This document shows, one piece after another, positions 13,363-19,813 of a stretch of DNA of 21,380 bases; the stretch's first letter is position 1; the number at the start of each line of letters is the position of its first letter. The translations under genes were made by a program, and so were the position numbers. The stretch is from IMG/VR virus record IMGVR_UViG_3300028275_000298, positions 1 through 21,380 of that record. One strand, 5' to 3'. Origin of the DNA: a virus. Under the pieces are notes generated by a model. The model ran no database searches. It had not been told where the DNA came from and saw nothing but the letters and a program-made list of their open reading frames with translations.

Positions 13363-13476
13363 TGGTGTGGTCGGTAGGTTTCGAACCTACAAGAACTGCG
13401 GGCTACGCCCATCGTCCCGGCCCCTTTCCAAACTATGGGTTTGGCGGGAGGTCTGCCATATTCCACTCACGACCAC
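13363..13476 (-). tRNA. tRNA-like gene, encoded CCA, unusual enlarged middle; isotype uncertain
   Basis: On the minus strand the acceptor stem GTGGTCG (13476-13470) pairs perfectly with CGACCAC (13373-13367), followed by discriminator A and encoded CCA (13365-13363). The T arm is GTAGG-TTCGAAA-CCTAC, perfect. A D-loop-like AGTGGAATATGGCAGAC follows the acceptor strand and resembles class II (Leu) tRNAs. The middle is about 25 bases longer than normal. One fold has anticodon stem TCCCG/CGGGA enclosing a 25-base loop with an inner CCAAA/TTTGG hairpin, then a GGGC-GTA-GCCC variable arm. A second fold uses CCAAA-CCCATAG-TTTGG as the anticodon arm (CAT anticodon). Neither has U33. The 114-base length, the odd loop and the CCA end make it either a diverged working tRNA, a pseudo-tRNA, or one with an insertion in the anticodon loop. 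Confidence 0.7.
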
Positions 13477-13482
13477 ATACTT

Positions 13483-13511
13483 ATTATATACTCGCAATGC
13501 GCCTAGAACAA
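13483..13511 (-). promoter_or_regulatory. Sigma70-like promoter for the tRNA and downstream genes
   Basis: The minus strand reads TTGTTC (13511-13506), 17 bases, TATAAT (13488-13483). The expected +1, about seven bases downstream, falls on 13476, the first base of the tRNA. The -35 box is weak at its last three positions. Confidence 0.6.
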
Positions 13512-13539
13512 CTGATTGTGGCTTAAATATGTTCAGTTT

Positions 13540-14526
13540 ATGAATATCAATTTTCAAGAAATACCATTTCAAAATATAACAAGGTTTGGACAACGAACTA
13601 TGTTGTCCGATAATTTATTTTCCGTTAGTTGGATTCTAGGAAGGTTTTGCAATTACAAATGTAGTTACTGCTGGCCTTATGCTAGATCGGATAAGTTAGA
13701 CTATCAAGAGTTTAAGGTTTACACAAATGCTATCGATGAAATAAAAAGACAGGCAAGAAAAAATGGTTTTGATAAGTTTCATTGGTCGTTCAGCGGTGGG
13801 GAACCCACCGCATATAAGCAACTTTTAGATTTGGTAAAATATATTGATGACGGTCCGGGGACACCTTATCAGAGTGTTCATATGACTACAAATTTAAGTC
13901 CGGGTAGCAAATGGTGGAAAACTTGGTGCTCCAATACCGAAATGCTTCAACGGAGAAGTATTACGGCAAGTTATCACGCTGAATTTGCCAAAGAACAAGA
14001 GTTTGGAGACAAATGTCTACAATTAATGTATGAACTAGTTCATGTTACCGTTAATCAAGTAATGGTACCGGAGAATTTTTTTGAGCTATATGAGAGGTGT
14101 GAAAGATTACATAACAGAGGTATTAATGTAACTCTAAAACCTCAAAGTGATCCTACCGCTAGCCATGTTGTTGACGGATATACTGAAGAAATGATTCACC
14201 TTATGCAAACAGGATTCCCTCAACGTGCCAACGGTGAAGATGTTTATCAGATAGCATTATATGATGCAGACGGAAAAGAATATCTTTTTGATCAAGCAGA
14301 ACGGTTTAATGCGTTTGGATTTAATAAATTTCAAGGATGGAATTGTAATGCAGGATATCAAAGTGTTATAATAAGAGGTAATGAAGTCAAAAGAAGTTAT
14401 AGTTGCCACGATGCTCCGTTGGGAACATTAACAGATGGCTTTGAACTTATTACTAAACCTAGAGTTTGTGTAACTCCTACGTGTGTTAGTTCGGCAGATA
14501 GTAAGATACCAAAACAAAAATTATGA
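13540..14526 (+). CDS. Radical SAM protein rSAM1 with C-terminal Cys cluster
   Basis: A 328-residue protein. The radical-SAM cluster motif is C37-NYK-C41-SY-C44-WP (CX3CX2C), and S85-G86-G87-E88-P89 supplies the SAM-binding GGEP motif. The C-terminal third holds further Cys: GWNCNAGY, SYSCHDAP and RVCVTPTCVSSADSKIPK, suggesting an auxiliary iron-sulphur cluster of SPASM/twitch type. The chemistry and substrate are unknown. It is paralogous to the next gene (shared CNYKCxYCWP, GW-x-C-x-x-G and a Cys-rich end). No Shine-Dalgarno sequence precedes the ATG; a CTTAAATA octamer at 13522-13529 could be a late-type promoter giving a five-base leader. It is the first gene of string A; its stop overlaps the next start (ATGA). 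Confidence 0.8.
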   Translation: MNINFQEIPFQNITRFGQRTMLSDNLFSVSWILGRFCNYKCSYCWPYARSDKLDYQEFKVYTNAIDEIKRQARKNGFDKFHWSFSGGEPTAYKQLLDLVKYIDDGPGTPYQSVHMTTNLSPGSKWWKTWCSNTEMLQRRSITASYHAEFAKEQEFGDKCLQLMYELVHVTVNQVMVPENFFELYERCERLHNRGINVTLKPQSDPTASHVVDGYTEEMIHLMQTGFPQRANGEDVYQIALYDADGKEYLFDQAERFNAFGFNKFQGWNCNAGYQSVIIRGNEVKRSYSCHDAPLGTLTDGFELITKPRVCVTPTCVSSADSKIPKQKL

Positions 14527-15527
14527 ATTTAGTATCTATAGATAACAATTGGCGAGATGAAGTCTTAAACATAGACTTGAATCTTGGCAATTATTGTAAT
14601 TACAAGTGTTGGTACTGCTGGCCAGACTCAAATGCAGGCACATATAAATTTCCTAACATAGAAGTGATAAAGAAAAATATGTCTCATTTCTTAAATCATT
14701 ATCTAAAGAACACAAATAAAAAAGTTTTTGATATACATTTCTGTGGAGGGGAGCCCACCCATTGGAAAGACTTACCAGAGTTTGTTAAGTTTTTAAAAGA
14801 AAATTTTAATTGTCTAATTTCAATGACCTCCAACGGTTCGAAAAAAATTGAATGGTGGAAAAATAATGCTAGATATTTTGATAGAATTCATATGAGCTGT
14901 CATCGAGAATATGTAGACATAGAACAATATAGAGATTTATGTGATTATCTGTATGATCAAAAAGTAGTTGTAAGCGTATCAGTTATGATGGATCCTACTG
15001 CGTGGGATCAATGTGTTGGGATGGTTGAATATCTTAAACGTAGTCGTAGAAAATGGACTATTCGTTATGTTGAGCTTATTGGAAAAACAATAGACTATAC
15101 TGCTGATCAAAAAAAATTATTGTCTAAACACAGAGCAAGGCGAGTAAGTCTATGGTTCTTTTGGCGTAATAACAAATATTATCGAAGCATAGTAACCGCC
15201 AAAGACAATACAGGTAAAAAATATAGATTAGAAGAAAACGAAATTTTATTAAAACGATTAAACAACTTCTATGGATGGGAATGTAGTTTAGGAATTAATT
15301 GGGTTCATATCTCAATGGCAGGAGATATCACCGGAACTTGTAATCAATTTTTGTACGGAAATGATTTTCATTACAATTTATACGACTTAGATTTTGATAA
15401 AAAGTTTAATCCAATAGTACAATCAGTAATATGTGCCAAAACTTCTTGCGTATGTAATATAGAAACAAATATGCCAAAGAAAAAAATAAACAATACTAAT
15501 AAAGTGATACCAATTTATGAAAATTGA
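14523..15527 (+). CDS. Radical SAM protein rSAM2, paralogue of rSAM1
   Basis: A 334-residue protein. Motifs are C25-NYK-C29-WY-C32-WPDS and F73-C74-G75-G76-E77-P78. The C-terminal part has GWECSLGINWVH, GDITGTCNQFLYG and VICAKTSCVCNIETNMPKKK, the same layout as rSAM1 with one more Cys in the last group. The centre (residues 150-215) is lysine- and arginine-rich, which might contact an anionic substrate such as RNA, DNA or a nucleotide. It overlaps rSAM1 by 4 bases and the following methyltransferase by 11 bases. The pair could act on the same substrate in succession or as a heterodimer. Confidence 0.8.
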   Translation: MNLVSIDNNWRDEVLNIDLNLGNYCNYKCWYCWPDSNAGTYKFPNIEVIKKNMSHFLNHYLKNTNKKVFDIHFCGGEPTHWKDLPEFVKFLKENFNCLISMTSNGSKKIEWWKNNARYFDRIHMSCHREYVDIEQYRDLCDYLYDQKVVVSVSVMMDPTAWDQCVGMVEYLKRSRRKWTIRYVELIGKTIDYTADQKKLLSKHRARRVSLWFFWRNNKYYRSIVTAKDNTGKKYRLEENEILLKRLNNFYGWECSLGINWVHISMAGDITGTCNQFLYGNDFHYNLYDLDFDKKFNPIVQSVICAKTSCVCNIETNMPKKKINNTNKVIPIYEN

Positions 15528-16131
15528 TCTAGAACATTTACACTACTGGATGTGTGCTATTCGTGAAAGCGAAAATCCTATGAGGACTCTTGATGCGTTC
15601 TGGTCAGGACAATTAAAAAGCAAAGAATGGTTAATAGAAAATCTAGTCTATTACATCTATCCTGAGCGTAATAAAGAATTAGACTTTCCTCTTTCTGTGG
15701 ATATTCACGGTGGATGGGTTGGTGTACTATCAAGTATGCTGTTTCAAAGTGCTATTCCTATTAAAAATATTCGTAGCATTGATATAGATCCTAGTTGTGA
15801 ATCTATTGCTACTATGATGAATAAAAAAGAAGAGATAGAAGGGCGTTTCAGAGCAGTCACAGCAGATATGTGCGCCATACGCAGTGACGCCGACATTATC
15901 ATAAACACCAGCTGCGAACATATTACACAAGATCAATACGACCTATGGTTAAGTGGTCATCCTCAGGATAGTTTATTAGTTCTTCAAAGTAATAATTATG
16001 ACATTCCAGAACACATTCGAATTGCCAAAGATCTAGAAAACTTCAAACAACAATGCGGAATTAATGTATTGTGGGCAAGAGAATTAGAGCTACCGTTGTA
16101 TAAAAGATTTATGGTGATAGGTAAAAAATAA
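15517..16131 (+). CDS. Class I SAM-dependent methyltransferase-like protein
   Basis: A 204-residue protein. The Rossmann signature is SVDIHGGWVGVLSSML near residue 60 (motif I, with a DxHGGW in place of the usual GxGxG) followed by IRSIDIDPSCESIA (acidic end of strand 2 that binds the SAM ribose). ADIIINTSCEHITQDQYD (about residues 125-142) is motif IV. These features fit small phage class I methyltransferases. The substrate is unknown. Its position between rSAM2 and rSAM3, with overlapping ends on both sides, argues for a role in the same pathway. The altered motif I leaves a small chance that it binds SAM in another way or is degenerate. Confidence 0.72.
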   Translation: MKIDLEHLHYWMCAIRESENPMRTLDAFWSGQLKSKEWLIENLVYYIYPERNKELDFPLSVDIHGGWVGVLSSMLFQSAIPIKNIRSIDIDPSCESIATMMNKKEEIEGRFRAVTADMCAIRSDADIIINTSCEHITQDQYDLWLSGHPQDSLLVLQSNNYDIPEHIRIAKDLENFKQQCGINVLWARELELPLYKRFMVIGKK

Positions 16132-17219
16132 TGTTTAAATTTAATGAGCTAAAGCAGCTTCATTTAGAAATATCAAACAATTGCCAAGCAAGCTGTCCTA
16201 TGTGTACTAGAAATATTCACGGCGGTGTTGAGAATCCCTTGATCAAAATTGAATCTTGGACCTTGGATAGATATAAAAATATTATCAATAAAGAAGTTCT
16301 TGATCAAATTTCTTCTATATATTTTTGTGGCAACTACGGAGATCCGTTGTTAAATTCTCAATTGTTAGAAATGATTGAGTATACCAGCTCAACTAGTCCA
16401 AATATTGAATTAAGGATTCACACAAACGGTAGCCTCCGAAGCAAATCTTGGTGGGCAAAGTTAGCAATGGTATTGCCCAAGAACCATAAGGTAATATTTG
16501 CCATAGATGGACTAGAAGACACTCAGGCAATTTATCGAGTTGGCACAGACTATGAAAAGATTATAGAAAACGCTCGAGCATTTATACTTGCCGGAGGCAT
16601 TGCTGAGTGGGCATTTATTAGATTTAAACACAACGAACATCAGGTTGAACTAGCTAAACACAGAGCTCATTCTCTAGGCTTCAAAGAATTTACTATGAAA
16701 GATAGTTCTAGGTTTTTATTAGATGCAAAATTTCCTGTTTACAATAAAAACAAAGAAACAATATATCATTTAGAACCTAGTCAATATACAGAAATAAAAT
16801 TTATTGATAAACGAGTAATTGACAACTATAAAGACATAGTAAAGAAAACTGAAATTAAATGTTATGCACTCAAAATGAAAGAGGTATACATTAATGCCCA
16901 GGGGCACGTATTCCCTTGTTGTTGGTTATCTATGATTCCCTACCAACCACCAGACGAGTTATCAGAATTAACCGCAGTAAGAAACGATATGTTTCATCAA
17001 TACCAACAGCTTGTGGAAAGTCTAGGCGGAATTGATAACCTAGACGCAGATAAAAAATCTTTAAAAGATATTATTGATTCTAAAGAATATCAATCTGTTT
17101 GGGACTACTACTGGAATGAAAATAAATTGATTACCTGTGTAAGAACCTGCGGAGTCCAACCGGAGTTATTCTCTACTCCACAGGATCAATTTATCAGTAA
17201 AACTAAACTAGAGTCCTAA
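16131..17219 (+). CDS. Radical SAM protein rSAM3 with SPASM-like C-terminus
   Basis: A 362-residue protein. Cluster motif C18-QAS-C22-PM-C25 (CX3CX2C). The GGEP motif is replaced by GNYGDP (FCGNYGDPLLN). The middle block VIFAIDGLEDTQAIYRV is where radical SAM enzymes such as SPASM members carry the ribose/SAM contact. C-terminal Cys blocks are IKCYALKMKEVYINAQGHVFPCCW and ITCVRTCGVQPE, typical of SPASM auxiliary clusters. It is strongly similar to the convergent rSAM4 (shared FKHNxHQxELA and CYA...VFPCC). SPASM enzymes often modify peptides, but this pair could equally act on small molecules. Its start overlaps the methyltransferase stop (TAATG). Confidence 0.83.
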   Translation: MFKFNELKQLHLEISNNCQASCPMCTRNIHGGVENPLIKIESWTLDRYKNIINKEVLDQISSIYFCGNYGDPLLNSQLLEMIEYTSSTSPNIELRIHTNGSLRSKSWWAKLAMVLPKNHKVIFAIDGLEDTQAIYRVGTDYEKIIENARAFILAGGIAEWAFIRFKHNEHQVELAKHRAHSLGFKEFTMKDSSRFLLDAKFPVYNKNKETIYHLEPSQYTEIKFIDKRVIDNYKDIVKKTEIKCYALKMKEVYINAQGHVFPCCWLSMIPYQPPDELSELTAVRNDMFHQYQQLVESLGGIDNLDADKKSLKDIIDSKEYQSVWDYYWNENKLITCVRTCGVQPELFSTPQDQFISKTKLES

Positions 17220-18254
17220 TAGGCCTTCGATAAGGCTATTGTTTTCTGAACACTTGCCACAGATTGCAGCACATAGGGGATTTCTGCCCTGTGACATTGT
17301 CAAAGCCCAGGACTCTTTGATCCTATTAAATGTCTTAGAAGATAAAATATCTTCAAGTTTATTTCGATATAGACTTATTTCGTTCTTGTTAAAATCATTT
17401 TTAACTGATTTGATCCAATTATACTTTTCTGGAAGAAGGTCATCGCTGAGTAAAAATATACTAGCGGTATGACAACAGGGAAAGACCAATCCATCTGCTG
17501 AAATATACAAGTTTCTTTCTTCGATAGCATAACATTTGATGTTAACAGAATTAAGATATTCTTCAGTCTTATCCATTCTGACAAAATCTAATCGTTGTCC
17601 CTGATGTGCAAACCTAGGATCGTCACTGGGCTCAACAGCATTGTTTGTGTTTTGAGGTTGGTTTAATAGATCTCTATGAGAAATTTTAATTTTAAACTGA
17701 CTGAATCCCATATCCTTGCTCATCTGCTCAGCTAGTTCAGCCTGATGTTGATTATGTTTAAATGGAATAAACTGCCAAGTACTGGTTGCTCCTGTGCTGA
17801 TGTATGCTCGTGCATTCTGCATCAGCTTATTCCATTTAACATTAACTCTATAGATATGATTTGTGTCTTTTAATCCGTCTATGGCAAATATTACATTACC
17901 GTTGGTGCCTATGATATTTCCTAATTCTTGCCACCATTGCGGTTGTTGAACACTACCATTGGTATAAACTTCTAAAAATATATTAGGATTTTGTTTTCGA
18001 AACCATTTAAGAATGTTTAACAGGTCTTTGTTCATTGCGGGTTCGCCAATGTTTCCGCTGAAGGATGCAATTTCTAACGTGGCTGCAACTTCTTTAGGAA
18101 AGAATATATCAAAGAAACTTTCTTTAAGATGGACTTGATTGAAAAAACTATAGTCACCGTTTTGGCTTTCTCTCATACAATGCGGACATCTAGCATTACA
18201 ATAAGATGAGGGTTCTATATCTAATATTTTTAGAGGTTGAGGGTAGAAAGTCAT
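17208..18254 (-). CDS. Radical SAM protein rSAM4 with SPASM-like C-terminus
   Basis: A 348-residue protein. Cluster motif C19-NAR-C23-PH-C26, with GNIGEP (FSGNIGEPAMN) at the GGEP position. Blocks VIFAIDGLKDTNHIYRV and FKHNQHQAELA match rSAM3. The C-terminus has IKCYAIEERNLYISADGLVFPCCH and NPLCAAICGKCSENNSLI, giving SPASM-like Cys. It is the second gene of string B and overlaps the oxygenase stop (ATGA). Its 3' end overlaps the 3' end of rSAM3 by 12 bases, so the two paralogues are encoded tail to tail on opposite strands. Confidence 0.83.
   Translation of the reverse strand: MTFYPQPLKILDIEPSSYCNARCPHCMRESQNGDYSFFNQVHLKESFFDIFFPKEVAATLEIASFSGNIGEPAMNKDLLNILKWFRKQNPNIFLEVYTNGSVQQPQWWQELGNIIGTNGNVIFAIDGLKDTNHIYRVNVKWNKLMQNARAYISTGATSTWQFIPFKHNQHQAELAEQMSKDMGFSQFKIKISHRDLLNQPQNTNNAVEPSDDPRFAHQGQRLDFVRMDKTEEYLNSVNIKCYAIEERNLYISADGLVFPCCHTASIFLLSDDLLPEKYNWIKSVKNDFNKNEISLYRNKLEDILSSKTFNRIKESWALTMSQGRNPLCAAICGKCSENNSLIEGLLGL
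17218..17245 (+). terminator. Terminator-like hairpin at the end of string A
   Basis: Just at the rSAM3 stop codon, AATAGGCCTT (17218-17227) pairs with AAGGCTATT (17232-17240), with one bulged G and a CGAT loop, and is followed on the plus strand by GTTTT. This fits a weak factor-independent terminator for the plus-strand operon. It is located inside the rSAM4 coding end. Confidence 0.45.
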
Positions 18255-18919
18255 ACAGGTCTAAGTGATACTATAAATCCTTTGTCTTGTAATTCTTTGA
18301 TCTTGGAATCTAAGATAGGAGGATTACAATTTAATAACACTTCTTTTTCGCTTACCTTTTCAAATCCTGTGATATATTTTGATTTAATTGTTTTATTAAA
18401 GAACGACATTAGTGTGGTGTATGACTCTTGTTTCCAATCATAGTCTCCACCTTCAATTTTTAACAAATATCCCGGGCTTGTAAACTTGGGCAATGCTACT
18501 CTTATGTTCAAATGAATACGAGGCCTTGCACCAAAGTTTGCGGCCACGTGCATCTTACTGGTATCCATATGCCAGACTTCACCGTCTACAGGCAAATGAT
18601 ATAGTTTATTGTCGTCAAGATCGATAAGATAAGAATTTGGATTAGTTGTTATTGCTAAATGAATGCGATCATCTGGGTCAGCGTGTGCTGTGTAAGACTC
18701 TGCAGAATTTAATTTAAGCAATCTTGCTTCGCCTACATTCCCTATCACTGACAGGGCATTTCCTATTGGAGTTCCTACATACTCTGGTTTTGTCGTATAA
18801 GGTCCGTTAAGGAGTTTACCAGTTGTATAGTTTAAGGTTAGGCTCTTTTCAAAATCTAAAGACAATACCTGTTCTATAATTGGATCAATATCTAATTTAA
18901 TATTCAATTTTGTCAGCAT
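18251..18919 (-). CDS. Aspartyl/asparaginyl beta-hydroxylase-like 2OG/Fe(II) oxygenase
   Basis: A 222-residue protein. Iron ligands H79-x-D81 (YTAHADPDDRIHLAI) and H124 (MHVAANFGARPRIHLNI), with R134 in position to bind 2-oxoglutarate, match the AspH/cupin-like layout, including RIHL near the first motif and H-x6-x-RxxLN in the second. A WHMDTS step precedes H124. Substrate hydroxylation is likely; the target could be a side chain on a peptide or a small molecule made by the neighbouring enzymes. The start at 18919 is chosen over a longer in-frame reading to 19021, which would overlap the divergent gene. It lacks a Shine-Dalgarno sequence; CATAAATA lies four bases upstream. Confidence 0.75.
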   Translation of the reverse strand: MLTKLNIKLDIDPIIEQVLSLDFEKSLTLNYTTGKLLNGPYTTKPEYVGTPIGNALSVIGNVGEARLLKLNSAESYTAHADPDDRIHLAITTNPNSYLIDLDDNKLYHLPVDGEVWHMDTSKMHVAANFGARPRIHLNIRVALPKFTSPGYLLKIEGGDYDWKQESYTTLMSFFNKTIKSKYITGFEKVSEKEVLLNCNPPILDSKIKELQDKGFIVSLRPV

Positions 18920-18928
18920 AAAATATTT

Positions 18929-19813
18929 ATGTGCTACTATTACTCGGTTAAATATCTTGTGGACAGAATAAAAACAGCAGCAACTTACGATAATAAATGG
19001 TTGGAAATTGAACGACCACAACCTCTATCGGATCAGAGGATTGAAGGTTTAATTCAAGAAGTATTAAGTGGTAAATTAGAAAAAGATATTAGTGATCAAG
19101 TCTACACAAATTTTAAAACAGAGTGCAAAGAATGGTTACTTAAATCCAAATTAAACACTCTTAAGGGTCTTGATACCTTTAATCGTACGGATATAATTAT
19201 TGGCTGCACACAATTTATAGACAATATCTATATGCAAGGACCTGTACAGGTTCTTCGCAATGACTATAGATATCACCAACGACTAGGATTAGCGTATGTT
19301 AAAGATGTGGGCTCGCTGATTCCTGATATTCCTTTAATCGTAGCAATGCCATTTCCCAGCATTGGTGCTCCACATCCGGATATGGAGGAAATATTATATG
19401 AATGCAAAATTAAAAACATTGCGGTACACGTTGATGGCGCTTGGATCAGTTGCTGTCGTGATATTAGTTTTGACTTTAGTGATGAAGTTATTAGATCCGT
19501 TGGTATCAGCCTTAGTAAAGGTCTTGGTCTAGGATGGAACAGAATAGGTCTACGTTGGACCAAAGATACCCGAGCAGACAGCATTAGTATTATGAATGAT
19601 TTTAATATGAATAATCGTGCCCTGGCAATGATCGGTCTACATTTTATACGTAATTTAGAATCCGATTATCTATGGAATGCTCACGGAAAACGATATTATA
19701 AGGTATGCAGCGATTTTAATCTAACACCGACTAACTCGATTTATCTAGCATTACAAGATAATAGACCAGTTGGTCTGAGCCCGTTGATAAGGTATTTAGA
19801 AAATGCAACTTGA
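18929..19813 (+). CDS. PLP-dependent fold-type-I enzyme (aminotransferase/decarboxylase-like), short
   Basis: A 294-residue protein. The pattern VHVDGAWISCC (D169, binding the PLP pyridine nitrogen), then ISLSKGLGLGWNRIGLRW with lysine K197 as the Schiff-base candidate and R205 near it, is the core of PLP fold-type-I enzymes. The usual families are about 350-430 residues; this protein is shorter, mainly because the small C-terminal domain is reduced. An aminotransferase, lyase or decarboxylase role is all that can be said. It starts 9 bases from the divergent oxygenase start, and its stop overlaps the QueC-like start by 11 bases. The start at 18929 has no Shine-Dalgarno sequence and is less certain than its frame. 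Confidence 0.72.
   Translation: MCYYYSVKYLVDRIKTAATYDNKWLEIERPQPLSDQRIEGLIQEVLSGKLEKDISDQVYTNFKTECKEWLLKSKLNTLKGLDTFNRTDIIIGCTQFIDNIYMQGPVQVLRNDYRYHQRLGLAYVKDVGSLIPDIPLIVAMPFPSIGAPHPDMEEILYECKIKNIAVHVDGAWISCCRDISFDFSDEVIRSVGISLSKGLGLGWNRIGLRWTKDTRADSISIMNDFNMNNRALAMIGLHFIRNLESDYLWNAHGKRYYKVCSDFNLTPTNSIYLALQDNRPVGLSPLIRYLENAT

Noticed and set aside
13522-13529. CTTAAATA as a firm late promoter for the radical-SAM operon
   Set aside because: Two mismatches to the T4 octamer, and TTAAATA is frequent by chance in this AT-rich DNA.
13283-13543. Plus-strand open frame of 86 residues across the tRNA-like gene and promoter region
   Set aside because: It runs antisense through the Hc1-like gene start and the tRNA arms, has no RBS, and its product has no recognisable pattern.
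13529-13543. Four-codon leader ORF whose TGA overlaps the rSAM1 ATG
   Set aside because: Too short to distinguish from chance and without RBS.
13540-15527. rSAM1 or rSAM2 as QueE
   Set aside because: They are longer than classical QueE and carry C-terminal auxiliary Cys clusters that QueE lacks.
18924-18931. CATAAATA as a firm late promoter for the AspH-like gene
   Set aside because: Only four bases from the ATG and not a full match; mentioned as support for leaderless starts but not listed as a promoter.
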